32,545 nt of DNA from Burkholderiales bacterium (GCA_947372465.1 CANBTT010000034.1:1-32545); one strand, 5' to 3'; numbered from the stretch's first letter, positions 8,173-16,569 are shown. Notes: generated by a model not told the origin, from the letters alone. Numbers and translations are program-made.

Positions 8173-9918
8173 GTGAATGTGAGTCAAGTGCAATTCCAAG
8201 TCAGGGATGGTATGAGAATGGCCTTTGATGTGGCCATTCCAATGGATGACGGTGTGCTCATGCGAGCGGATATTTATTTGCCTCTAGCGGCAGGACGCTA
8301 TCCGGTTGTGTTGACCTATGGGCCTTACGCCAAGGGCTTGTCCTTTCAAGAGGGCAACCCAGGCGCGTGGAATCATTTGATCCAGCACAACCCCGAGGTC
8401 TTGGAGGGGTCCAGCAATTTGTACCAGTCATGGGAGTTGGTCGATCCCGAGAAGTGGGTCCCTGATGGCTACGCTTTGGTGCGGGTCGACTCAAGAGGGA
8501 CAGGGCGCTCTCCTGGTTTTGTTGATCCTTGGTCACCCAGAGAAACACAAGACCTGTACGCTTGCGTTGAGTGGTGTGGCGTGCAGCCATGGTCCAATGA
8601 AAAAGTAGGACTCAATGGCATCTCTTACTATGCGATGAACGCTTGGCAAGTGGCCAGTCTAAAGCCCAAGCATTTGAGTGCCATTTGCGCTTGGGAGGGT
8701 GCGAGTGACTACTACAGAGAGGCCACCTTTCATGGTGGCATCATGAGTGGCTTTTTAAGCAACTGGTTCCCAAGAGCCGTGCACCGTGCGCAACACGGGT
8801 GTGGAGAGCGTGGCTCTCGCAGTCAGGTCACGGGTGAATTGGTCTGCGGGCCTGAGACCTTGCCTGAAGAGGTGTTGGCACAAAACCGAATTGATATTGA
8901 ACGCTGGATGCTTGAGCACGCCCTTGATGGCCCGGCCCACAAGGCGCGTTCGCCCAACTTGGCTTTGATTGAGGTGCCCGTTCTGTCTGCGGCCAATTGG
9001 GGCGGACAAGGTCTTCACACGCGTGGAAACTTTGAAGGCTTTTTGGCCGTGTCATCGAAAGACAAGTGGCTTGAGGCCCATGGTGGCGCACATTGGGAGA
9101 GCTTTTATACCAACTATGGCATCGCACTGCAGAAGAAATTTTTCGGGCACTTCTTAAAGGGTGAGGATACGGGCATGAGCTCGCACCCCAAGGTCACCCT
9201 CCAAGTCAGGCATGTGGATCATTATGAAGAAAGAGCCGAGCAAGAGTGGCCTTTGGCGAGAACGCAGTGGACGCGGTTTTACTTTGATCCACTGAGCGGC
9301 GCATTGACTCAAAATGCACCCGACTTCACGGGCACCGTCGCTTATGAGGCGCAAGGGGATGGTTTGATGTTTTTGAGTGCCCCACTGCAGGCGCCCATGG
9401 AGATCACCGGGCCATCGGCTGTGAAATTGAAGCTCTCCAGTTCGACCAGCGACGCCGATGTGTTTGTCGTGCTGCGGGTCTTCAGGCCCGATGGACGGGA
9501 GATCACCTTTCATGGCTCCAACGATCCTAGAACGCCCATTGGAATGGGCTGGCTCAGAGCGTCCCACCGCAAATTGGATCCGCAAAAATCATTGCCTTAC
9601 AGGCCCTACCACACACACGATGAGGTGCAAGCCTTGACGCCCCATGTGCCCGTTGATTTGGATGTTGAAGTCTGGCCCACGTGCATCGTGATCCCCAAAG
9701 GGTTTCGGTTTGGCGTGTCCATCAGAGGGCGAGATTACGAGTCAATGGGCGAGCCCTTGAGTGTGCCAGGATTCAAGTACACCTTAACCGGTGTGGGCCC
9801 CTTTGTTCATGATCACCCTGTGAACCGCCCAAGCGACGTGTTTCACAACACCACGCATCTTCACTTCAAAGATGAAGATCAGCCCTACATCTTGTTGCCC
9901 ATCATTGCGCCAACTTGA
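8173..9918 (+). CDS. CocE/NonD family serine hydrolase (peptidase S15-like)
   Basis: A 581-residue alpha/beta hydrolase with the CocE/X-Pro dipeptidyl-peptidase layout: N-terminal hydrolase domain (about 15-330) and C-terminal jelly-roll domain (about 340-570). The nucleophile is Ser151 in GISYY, the oxyanion Tyr is in YGPY near residue 51, and the catalytic His is probably His307 in GGAHWES. The position where CocE has its acidic residue (W-x-D) reads NWGG here, so the triad Asp is missing or elsewhere. The GTG at 8173 gives the family's usual N-terminus; a second GTG two codons on is nearly as good, and the Shine-Dalgarno sequence is unclear. No signal peptide is visible. Probably an esterase or amidase in the same catabolic operon; the substrate is unknown. 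Confidence 0.87.
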   Translation: MNVSQVQFQVRDGMRMAFDVAIPMDDGVLMRADIYLPLAAGRYPVVLTYGPYAKGLSFQEGNPGAWNHLIQHNPEVLEGSSNLYQSWELVDPEKWVPDGYALVRVDSRGTGRSPGFVDPWSPRETQDLYACVEWCGVQPWSNEKVGLNGISYYAMNAWQVASLKPKHLSAICAWEGASDYYREATFHGGIMSGFLSNWFPRAVHRAQHGCGERGSRSQVTGELVCGPETLPEEVLAQNRIDIERWMLEHALDGPAHKARSPNLALIEVPVLSAANWGGQGLHTRGNFEGFLAVSSKDKWLEAHGGAHWESFYTNYGIALQKKFFGHFLKGEDTGMSSHPKVTLQVRHVDHYEERAEQEWPLARTQWTRFYFDPLSGALTQNAPDFTGTVAYEAQGDGLMFLSAPLQAPMEITGPSAVKLKLSSSTSDADVFVVLRVFRPDGREITFHGSNDPRTPIGMGWLRASHRKLDPQKSLPYRPYHTHDEVQALTPHVPVDLDVEVWPTCIVIPKGFRFGVSIRGRDYESMGEPLSVPGFKYTLTGVGPFVHDHPVNRPSDVFHNTTHLHFKDEDQPYILLPIIAPT

Positions 9919-9928
9919 GTCACGGTTG

Positions 9929-9947
9929 TTCAAGCGCTTTGCTTGAA
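9929..9947 (+). other. Intercistronic stem-loop before Bug receptor gene
   Basis: A perfect 7-bp stem (TTCAAGC at 9929-9935, GCTTGAA at 9941-9947) with loop GCTTT lies between the CocE-like gene and the Bug receptor gene. There is no T run, so a role in mRNA processing or stability is more likely than termination. Confidence 0.45.
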
Positions 9948-9997
9948 GCGGTTTGAGAGTCCAAGAGAACGAAAATGAAAAGTTAAGGAGCAAGATC

Positions 9998-11062
9998 ATG
10001 AAATTGTGTTTAAAAAAATCAAGGCTTGATGGACAGCGAAGACAAGGCTTGAATCGCCCAGATTGGACCAGTCCCCAAGTGTCTATTTTGTCGTGTTTGA
10101 CATTGATGGTGCTGCTATTGGGCAGTGGGTTCACGGTGCGCACCCACGCGCAAGCCAATCCCTCGGCAAGCGCTTATCCCAGCAAGCCCATTCGTTTTAT
10201 CGTGCCGTTTCCTGCAGGCAGTGCCCCCGATGCAATTGCTCGCATTGTGGGTCAACACATGCAAGTCACTTTGGGGCAACCCATGGTCATTGACAACAAG
10301 CCCGGCGCCCAAGGGGCCATCGCGGCCACTGAGGCCGCAAAGGCCTTGCCAGATGGTTACACCGTCTTTGGCGGCAACAACACCACTTTGGCGGCGAATG
10401 CCAGTTTGTACAAGAAGCTCAATTACGATCCCATCAAGGACTTCACCCCAGTCGCTAGATTCATCACCGCCTCATTGACCTTGGTGGTCAAGGCAGATTT
10501 TCCTGCGCAAAACACCAAAGAATTTTTGGCCTTGGCAAGAGCGAAAAAAGGCGTCTACACCGTTGGCTATGCCTCGGCCGGTATGCAAGTGGCTTTGGCA
10601 GAGCTCAAGTCGCTAGGCAATGTGGATGTCTTGGAGGTGCCCTACAAAGGGGTGCCGCAAGCGGTCAACGACGTGTTGGGGGGGCAGTTGACGTTCACCT
10701 TTGCCGACAACGCTGTGGCATTCACGCAAATCAGAGGTGGCAAGTTAAAGGGCTTTGGTGTGACGTCCAGTTCGCGAACGGCCTTGATGCCCGACATGCC
10801 TTCTCTTGCCGAAGAGATGCCTGGTTTTGATGTAAGCGTTTGGAGCGGCTTGGTGGTGCCTGCAGGTTCGCCCAAGGACGTGGTGGATAAGCTGTGGGAC
10901 GCCTCACAAAAAGCAATGGCCTCCAGCGACGTGACGTCCAAGTTGATGAATTTGGGCTTGGATCCCGCAGTGATGGGGCCTGAGGAGTTCACCAAATTTG
11001 TGCTTGCAGAAAAAGCCAAGTGGGCCAGGCAAATCAAACAAGCCGGCATCCAGCCAGAATAA
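9998..11062 (+). CDS. Bug/TctC-type periplasmic solute-binding receptor
   Basis: A 354-residue substrate-binding protein of the Bug (Bordetella uptake gene, TctC) family, which binds small carboxylates or amides in the periplasm. A long basic N-terminus is followed by a hydrophobic segment (ILSCLTLMVLLLG) and the likely signal cleavage after THAQA. The mature part begins YPSKPIRFIVPFPAGSAPD, and IDNKPGA and VPYKGVPQA follow, all typical of the family. AAGGAG at 9985-9990 stands seven bases before the ATG and fixes the start. No TctA/TctB membrane genes are in the window, as is usual for Bug receptors. It is the last gene of the rightward hydrolase set and probably captures that pathway's substrate. 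Confidence 0.93.
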   Translation: MKLCLKKSRLDGQRRQGLNRPDWTSPQVSILSCLTLMVLLLGSGFTVRTHAQANPSASAYPSKPIRFIVPFPAGSAPDAIARIVGQHMQVTLGQPMVIDNKPGAQGAIAATEAAKALPDGYTVFGGNNTTLAANASLYKKLNYDPIKDFTPVARFITASLTLVVKADFPAQNTKEFLALARAKKGVYTVGYASAGMQVALAELKSLGNVDVLEVPYKGVPQAVNDVLGGQLTFTFADNAVAFTQIRGGKLKGFGVTSSSRTALMPDMPSLAEEMPGFDVSVWSGLVVPAGSPKDVVDKLWDASQKAMASSDVTSKLMNLGLDPAVMGPEEFTKFVLAEKAKWARQIKQAGIQPE

Positions 11063-11075
11063 AGAAGAAGCTACC

Positions 11076-11113
11076 GGCATCAAGCTGGCGTGAATGCGCC
11101 AGGCCTTGATGCC
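11076..11113. terminator. Large stem-loop between convergent genes
   Basis: The outer 9-bp stem GGCATCAAG/CTTGATGCC (11076-11084 with 11105-11113) and the inner 6-bp stem CTGGCG/CGCCAG (11085-11090 with 11097-11102) are separated by a 2-base bulge and closed by a 6-base loop. It lies exactly in the 61-base gap between the converging Bug receptor and amidohydrolase genes. No T run follows on either strand, so it may act as a 3'-end stabiliser or a Rho-dependent end. Confidence 0.55.
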
Positions 11114-11123
11114 ATGAAGGGTC

Positions 11124-12122
11124 TTACATCTTGAACAAGGCCCGAGGATTGATCTCGCTCACCGTGTGGATCTCTGCTGCATTGAAATTGGCGTCTTTTA
11201 AGCTTTGCAGCGGATTGGGGTCTGCGGGAGGGAAGGAGTCGTCTGTGCCCAAGACAATTTGCGACACACCGACTTTTTGCTTCAAGTAGTGGAGCGCTTC
11301 TTTGTCATGCAAAATGGTGTCAAAGTACATCTCACTTAAATAACTCCAAGGTGATTTCTTGGCCTTGATGCCATTTTGTTCGTGGTGACCTTTGGCGTGC
11401 ATAAAGTCAAATCGGCCAATGAGGTAGGGCAGTGCGCCGCCCCCATGGGACAAAATGATTTTTAAATGGGGGTGGCGATCTAAAACGCCACTCCAAATCA
11501 ATGAGCCCACGCTCAAGGTGGTGTCAAAGGTGTATTGAACCACTTGATTCAAGGCAAAAGCCTTGCTCCTGGGTGTGGGTTGCGCTTGCGTGGGATGCAA
11601 AAAAATGGGCACACCCAGTTCACTCGCGCAGGCCCAGTAATCCTCTAGATCCAATTCTCCCAGGTTCACCCCTTCTACGTTGCAGGCCACAACGCCGCCC
11701 ACAGCGCCTTGCTCCTTGACCGCGCGCTCCAGTTCCCTGGCCGCCAAGCCCGCGTTGGGCATGTGCGCGGACGCCAAAAAAGAAAAGGCGCTGGGGTTTT
11801 GCGCACAAAACTCCCCCATGCCATTGTTGAGCATCTCATGCCATTTTTTGCCGTTTGCATCGCCCAAACCATGTCCAAAGACATCCACCCAGCCCGACAG
11901 CACTTGTTTGTTGATCCCTTGGGCTTGCATGGCGTCCATGCGCGCTTGCGGGCTTTCCAGCAAACGAGTGAAAAAAGGTCGACACTTCAAACCGTAGTGA
12001 AAATGTAAGCAATGACATTGGGGTTGCGACTCCACCACATCGATGCCCATGGAGGGGCCTTCAATCAGGAGCTTGTCGATGATGCTGGGGGGAACATAAT
12101 GGGCGTGAACGTCGATGGCCAT
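11124..12122 (-). CDS. ACMSD-like amidohydrolase (amidohydrolase_2 family)
   Basis: A 332-residue metal-dependent TIM-barrel enzyme of the ACMSD/decarboxylase family. Unlike the paralogue at 6.4 kb it has the full canonical set: His6 and His8 (DVHAHYVPP), His176 (IFLHPT), His226 (LSHGGG) and Asp294 (LGTDDSFPP). The spacing fits ACMSD itself closely, so decarboxylation of an aromatic or semialdehyde acid is possible. It is transcribed opposite to its neighbours, and the gene for a second Bug receptor begins 250 bases away in the other direction, so the two may share a divergent control region. No Shine-Dalgarno sequence is seen before the ATG. Confidence 0.9.
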   Translation of the reverse strand: MAIDVHAHYVPPSIIDKLLIEGPSMGIDVVESQPQCHCLHFHYGLKCRPFFTRLLESPQARMDAMQAQGINKQVLSGWVDVFGHGLGDANGKKWHEMLNNGMGEFCAQNPSAFSFLASAHMPNAGLAARELERAVKEQGAVGGVVACNVEGVNLGELDLEDYWACASELGVPIFLHPTQAQPTPRSKAFALNQVVQYTFDTTLSVGSLIWSGVLDRHPHLKIILSHGGGALPYLIGRFDFMHAKGHHEQNGIKAKKSPWSYLSEMYFDTILHDKEALHYLKQKVGVSQIVLGTDDSFPPADPNPLQSLKDANFNAAEIHTVSEINPRALFKM

Positions 12123-12372
12123 GTTGTAAAAAAAGTTGATTTAAAAATAAGCTCTCGATCTTAAATCATTGGCATTGACTTTTGCGCTTAAAAACTCAGC
12201 GGGGTCTGTCATTGATGGTTTATTTCACGCGATGGTCTCACCTGTGCTGCGATGGGCTTGGGGTCAAACCCTATTGTGAAATCGTGAAGGCTGGATACAA
12301 AATGAACGCATCGTCCCATTGGGCATTCAAGCCCTTTGAGCCCACCTTTTCTTTTACTTCTTTAAACCGTTC

Positions 12373-13350
12373 ATGAACACGTCAAGCCTACGCCTCACTC
12401 ACGCCCTCCTGGCGCTCACGATCAGTTTGAGCACTGCATTTGCTCAGGCCCAAAGTTTTCCGTCCAAGACCATTCGCATCATTGAGCCTGCAGGGCCAGG
12501 CAGTGCGGTGGACACGGCCGTGAGAGACATCATTCCTGCACTCAATGAGGTCTTTGGTCAGCAGGTGTTCATCGACAACAAGCCCGGTGGCAACAGCTTG
12601 ATTGGTGCAAGAGAGGCGATTCGTTCCCCCGCAGATGGCCACACCCTTTTTCACGGCAACATCAACAATGCCTTGAATGACCTGTTTCCCAACACCAATT
12701 GCTGTCGTCTGGGTGAGTCCTTGTTGCCCGTGACTCGGATTTTTTCAACCCCCTTGGTGCTGGTGGTCAATCCCCAGGTGCCTGCCAAAACTTTGAAGGA
12801 GTTTTTGGCGCTAGCAAAAGCGCAGCCCGAACTCTTGACCTATGCGTCTGGTGGCAACGGCTCCATCACGCAACTGCTGGGTGAATTGGTCAAAATCAAT
12901 GCTGGGGTGACCATCAGAGAAGTGCCTTACAAAGCCATTGGCGCAGAATTGCCCGATGTTTTGGCTGGCCACGTGAATGCCGCTTACTTGGCACCCGTCG
13001 TTGTTGCCCAGCACATCAAATCGGGCAAGCTGCGCGCATTGGGTGTGGCTCAAAGCAAGCGTGTCGCCATCGTCTCGGATGTCCCCACTTTTGTGGAAGC
13101 TGGATTGCCCAATGTGGAAGCCACGGGCTGGAATGGGATCTTTGTGCCCGCGGGTACGCCGCTGGCTGTGATCAACCGCATACATGCTGACATCACCAAA
13201 GTTCTCAATTCCCCAGCGGCGAAAGCCCATGGCCTAGAAATGGGCTACGAGTACGGCAGCGAAAGCCCAGAGGAATTTGGCAATTTCATCAAGGCAGAGA
13301 TCAAAAAATGGGGCGGTGTGATGAAGGACGCCAAGATTAAAGTTGAGTGA
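12373..13350 (+). CDS. Bug/TctC-type periplasmic solute-binding receptor
   Basis: A 325-residue Bug-family receptor. A clear signal peptide (basic start, LLALTISLSTAFA, cleavage near AQAQ) precedes the family start FPSKTIRIIEPAGPGSAVD. IDNKPGGNS and REVPYKAIG follow at family positions. It is clearly divergent from the receptor at 10.0 kb (for example EPAGPGSAVD against VPFPAGSAPD), so the two probably bind different ligands. Two adjacent cysteines (CCRLGES near residue 115) are unusual and could form a vicinal pair. Gene order, with the amidohydrolase on the other strand and prpE 109 bases downstream, suggests a link to C3 acid metabolism, but this is inference. Confidence 0.92.
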   Translation: MNTSSLRLTHALLALTISLSTAFAQAQSFPSKTIRIIEPAGPGSAVDTAVRDIIPALNEVFGQQVFIDNKPGGNSLIGAREAIRSPADGHTLFHGNINNALNDLFPNTNCCRLGESLLPVTRIFSTPLVLVVNPQVPAKTLKEFLALAKAQPELLTYASGGNGSITQLLGELVKINAGVTIREVPYKAIGAELPDVLAGHVNAAYLAPVVVAQHIKSGKLRALGVAQSKRVAIVSDVPTFVEAGLPNVEATGWNGIFVPAGTPLAVINRIHADITKVLNSPAAKAHGLEMGYEYGSESPEEFGNFIKAEIKKWGGVMKDAKIKVE

Positions 13351-13459
13351 TTTGCAGGGTCATGCGTACTTGTTGGGTGCTTTGGGTTCAAAATCAATCA
13401 CCAGCCAGGCTTGACCTTTCAGTTCTTTGCTCAGGCCCACTGTTTAAAAGGGGTTTGCT

Positions 13460-15352
13460 ATGAGTTATGCCAAATTTCATGAGCACTCAATCGCTCACCG
13501 TGATGAGTTTTGGCGAGAACAAAGTGCCTTGCTGGATTGGCATGTGCCGCCTGAGCAAATTTGTGATTACTCCAAACCTCCCTTTGCCCAGTGGTTCAAG
13601 GGCGGGTTAACCAATCTGTGCTTTAACGCGGTGGATCGTCATTTAAAAGACCGCGCTGATCAAAATGCCCTCATCTGTGTCTCCAGTGAAACGGGCTTGG
13701 AGAGAACCTACAGCTTTGCAGAACTCTCACGCGAGGTTCAGCAAACCGCTCAAATGATGTGCCACTTGGGGGTCACCAAAGGGGATCGCGTCCTCATTTA
13801 CATGCCCATGGTGGCCGAGGCGGTTTTTGCGATGCTCGCCTGTGTGCGCATTGGTGCCATTCATTCTGTGGTCTTTGGGGGTTTTGCGGCCCACAGTTTG
13901 GCCACGCGCATTGAGGACGCAACGCCCAAATTGATCGTGAGTGCAGATGCGGGCTCCAGAGGCGGCAAGGTCGTTGCTTACAAGCCTCTTTTAGATGAAG
14001 CCATTGAGAGATCGTCCCACAAACCCGCTGCGGTCTTGATGGTCGATCGTGCATTGAGCGAGTTCAAGATGATCTCAGGGCGAGACCACCATTACGAGGC
14101 GCTTAGAGAGCGGTTTCAAGGGGCTCAAGTGCCCTGTGTTTGGGTGGACTCTACGCACCCAAGCTACACCTTGTACACATCGGGCACAACGGGCAAGCCC
14201 AAGGGCGTTCAAAGGGACACGGGTGGGTACGCCGTTGCACTGGCTGCCAGCATGAAGCACATTTTCATGGGCGCGCCTGGCGAGACCTATTTCTGTACCA
14301 GCGACATCGGCTGGGTGGTGGGGCACAGCTACATCGTCTACGGCCCATTGATTGCAGGCATGGCCACCATTTTGTATGAAGGCCTACCCATTCGCCCTGA
14401 TGGCGGTGTTTGGTGGCAGCTTGTGCAAAAGTACAAGGTCACCTCCATGTTCAGTGCACCCACTGCGATTCGAGTGTTGAAAAAGCAAGATCCAAAGTAC
14501 TTGAAGCAATACGATTTGAGTTCTCTCAAAGCCTTGTTCTTGGCCGGTGAGCCCTTGGATGAACCCACGGCGAAGTGGATTTCTGAGGGCTTGGGCAAGC
14601 CGGTGATTGACAACTATTGGCAAACGGAGACCGGTTGGCCCATTTTGACCCTGGCCAAATCCATTGAGGACTTGCCAACCCGTTTGGGCAGTCCGGGTTT
14701 GGCCGTCTATGGCTATGACGTGCAGCTCATTGACGATGCAACGGGTGAAGAAATAGTGGGCCCCAATCAAAAGGGTGTTTTGGTCATCAAGGGGCCGCTG
14801 CCCCCAGGATGTTTGCAGACCATTTGGGGGGACGATCAGCGTTTTGTGAAAACCTACTGGGAGACCATCCCGGGCAAAATGGTCTACTCCACCTTTGATT
14901 GGGGGGTGCGAGATGAGAACGGGTATTATTTCATCTTGGGCAGAACCGATGATGTGATCAATGTGGCTGGACACCGCCTAGGGACTCGGGAGATTGAAGA
15001 GTGCCTCTCCTCTCACAGCAATGTCGCTGAGGTGGCGGTGGTGGGGGTGAGCGATCAGTTAAAGGGCCAAGTCGCCATGGCCTTCGTGGTGCTCAGAGAT
15101 CCAAGCCTTGCTAGCGACGCGCAAGCCAAGTTGGCTTTGGAAGGCGAGATCATGAAACAAGTGGATCAGCAACTTGGCGCGATCGCAAGGCCTGCGCGCG
15201 TGTATTTTGTGAACGCTTTGCCCAAAACCAGAAGTGGGAAATTGCTCAGACGCGTGATTCAAGCCGTTTGCGAAGGGCGAGACACGGGCGACTTGACGAC
15301 CATAGAGGACCCCGCCACCTTAGATGCCATCAAGGCTTTTTTCAAAGTTTAA
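13460..15352 (+). CDS. prpE: Propionyl-CoA synthetase (propionate--CoA ligase)
   Basis: A 630-residue AMP-forming acyl-CoA synthetase that activates propionate to propionyl-CoA in the cytoplasm. The ATP-binding P-loop YTSGTTGKPKGV is at residues 239-250, the NYWQTETGWP motif is present in the core, and the C-terminal lysine in TRSGKLLRR (about Lys594), the site of regulatory acylation in this family, is intact. Length and the N-terminus (YAKFHEHSI...REQSALLDWH) match PrpE better than acetyl-CoA synthetase. AAGGGG at 13448-13453 precedes the ATG by six bases. The stop codon overlaps that of the converging unknown gene. Methylcitrate cycle genes are not in the window. Confidence 0.94.
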   Translation: MSYAKFHEHSIAHRDEFWREQSALLDWHVPPEQICDYSKPPFAQWFKGGLTNLCFNAVDRHLKDRADQNALICVSSETGLERTYSFAELSREVQQTAQMMCHLGVTKGDRVLIYMPMVAEAVFAMLACVRIGAIHSVVFGGFAAHSLATRIEDATPKLIVSADAGSRGGKVVAYKPLLDEAIERSSHKPAAVLMVDRALSEFKMISGRDHHYEALRERFQGAQVPCVWVDSTHPSYTLYTSGTTGKPKGVQRDTGGYAVALAASMKHIFMGAPGETYFCTSDIGWVVGHSYIVYGPLIAGMATILYEGLPIRPDGGVWWQLVQKYKVTSMFSAPTAIRVLKKQDPKYLKQYDLSSLKALFLAGEPLDEPTAKWISEGLGKPVIDNYWQTETGWPILTLAKSIEDLPTRLGSPGLAVYGYDVQLIDDATGEEIVGPNQKGVLVIKGPLPPGCLQTIWGDDQRFVKTYWETIPGKMVYSTFDWGVRDENGYYFILGRTDDVINVAGHRLGTREIEECLSSHSNVAEVAVVGVSDQLKGQVAMAFVVLRDPSLASDAQAKLALEGEIMKQVDQQLGAIARPARVYFVNALPKTRSGKLLRRVIQAVCEGRDTGDLTTIEDPATLDAIKAFFKV

Positions 15353-16221
15353 GCAGTGTGAGTGCCCACCAACTCAATGGTGGGTGCCTGACTGCTTTGC
15401 AAAGAGGTGTCTTGGAGGTTCAAGCCACTGGCATTCAAGGCCTTGGGAGGGACCCCCGTCGCCACGAAGCTTTGAAAGGCGGGATCGGTCCCAAACTTAT
15501 CAAAAATTTGATTCAACTGCGTTTGTGAAATGTGGCTGGTGATGTGGTCCAAATTTTGCCTTGCCACTTGGGTGAACAAAGCATTTGCATTGGGGGCATT
15601 CATTAGCGCGGAGAAGCCAGGATCATCCAATCCAAAACCTTGGACCACTGGGGGCTTCATGCTCACGGGGACAAGGGGTTTCATGGCAGGCAACTGGCCT
15701 GTTTGCAACAAGTTTTGAAAACCCGTGTCGGATCCAAATTTATGGGCCAATTGCGTCAATTGATCCTGAGAGATGGTGCTGGCAATTTTGCCCAAATCCA
15801 TGCCAGAGAGCACTTTAAAGAGGTCATTGGCTGTGATGGCCGAGGAGATGTTTTGAAAGTCGCCAGCCAGCAAACCAGCGCCGCTGACCTTTGGCAGCTT
15901 CAATCCACTGGGCACGCTCAACATGGGGTCAAGCGCGGTGAAAACAAACGCTTGGATGGATCCACTCTTGGGCGCATCGTCATTGAACTTGCTATCCGTG
16001 CCCGTGCTTGAGGTGTTGACGCCGGTCAATACGGGACCCAAGGCATTCGTGCTCGCGTGAACGGCGTCTTCTTTTTCGATTTCATTTCCCTTGGATTTGG
16101 CTGAATTGGGTCCGCTCGCTGAGATGGGCGTTCCAACGATGGGTGTGAGCGCGTTCACGCCTGGGGTGTTTGCTGCTGGGGCCAGAACGCTGTTAATGCT
16201 GGTGAGGGAGGCGGTGCTCAT
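15349..16221 (-). CDS. Unrecognised protein with internal 72-residue duplication
   Basis: A 290-residue protein not recognised as any family. AAGGAG stands seven bases before the ATG, which supports that it is a real gene. Residues 1-100 are rich in Ser, Thr, Ala and Asn and look disordered. Residues 107-178 and 188-259 are two copies of one unit, aligned without gaps at a period of 81; the best 48 residues share 22 identities, centred on the patterns TISQDQLTQL...KFGSD and HISQTQLNQI...KFGTD. There are no cysteines, no signal peptide and no membrane segment. It converges on prpE with overlapping stop codons and lies upstream of the suc operon in the opposite direction. The function is unknown; a scaffold or protein-binding role would fit paired helical units, but this is only a guess. 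Confidence 0.75.
   Translation of the reverse strand: MSTASLTSINSVLAPAANTPGVNALTPIVGTPISASGPNSAKSKGNEIEKEDAVHASTNALGPVLTGVNTSSTGTDSKFNDDAPKSGSIQAFVFTALDPMLSVPSGLKLPKVSGAGLLAGDFQNISSAITANDLFKVLSGMDLGKIASTISQDQLTQLAHKFGSDTGFQNLLQTGQLPAMKPLVPVSMKPPVVQGFGLDDPGFSALMNAPNANALFTQVARQNLDHITSHISQTQLNQIFDKFGTDPAFQSFVATGVPPKALNASGLNLQDTSLQSSQAPTIELVGTHTA
15445..15903 (-). repeat. Internal duplication within the unknown gene
   Basis: Coding repeat: copy 1 at 15688-15903 (residues 107-178) and copy 2 at 15445-15660 (residues 188-259). The copies align without gaps at protein level, sharing anchors such as ANxLF, ISQxQLxQ, KFGxD, FQ and TG. Divergence is high enough that the duplication is old. Confidence 0.75.
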
Positions 16222-16517
16222 GAGGGGGCTCCTTGGGATGAATGCATGTCCCTTGCTGCTTGCTTTTTCAGATTGTAGGTGAAGTCTTGCTCACCGATGA
16301 TGAAAAGCATTCGCCAAGTGGCGGGAAAAGGCGACAGATGTGTCCATCTGGCTGGGGTCTTGTTTTCTAGCTGCCCAAAAAGCCGTCTTTTGGGTGGTTT
16401 GATTCGCTGGAGTGAAGACGATTTCCAGTTGAATATAGGGTTAACCCTTAATGCGCCTTGTGGGGAGCTCTTACATGGGCGTTTTTTTGCAAGGCCATGA
16501 TTGTTTTGTATGGAATG
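16222..16517. other. Structured non-coding region, possible unannotated small RNA
   Basis: A stretch of 296 bases upstream of the orphan terminator, without a supportable gene. It contains small hairpins, CGCC-AAGT-GGCG at 16312-16323 and CAGATG-TGTC-CATCTG at 16335-16350, and the perfect 12-bp palindrome AGGGTTAACCCT at 16437-16448, which could be an operator. The left end must hold the promoter of the leftward unknown gene. Short open frames here lack ribosome-binding sites. Confidence 0.4.
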
Positions 16518-16539
16518 AAGTCAAAGACTTCTTTTTTTG
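16518..16539 (+). terminator. Rho-independent terminator with no annotated upstream gene
   Basis: A perfect 6-bp stem GAAGTC/GACTTC (16518-16523 with 16527-16532), loop AAA, is followed directly by seven T. It is oriented rightward, yet no rightward gene lies between prpE (ends 15352) and here. It may end an unannotated small RNA or stop read-through from prpE antisense to the unknown gene. Confidence 0.75.
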
Positions 16540-16569
16540 GTTTGAGCGGTATCCCGAAAATTAATGGCA

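Noticed and set aside
12169..12186. Possible sigma-54 promoter (TTGGCA ... TTTTGC) in the divergent region
   Set aside because: The GG to GC distance is one base too long, and sigma-54 spacing is strict; no activator gene is nearby.
12182..12376. 64-codon open frame ending at the start of the second Bug receptor gene
   Set aside because: TTG-type start without a ribosome-binding site and no protein features; judged leader sequence.
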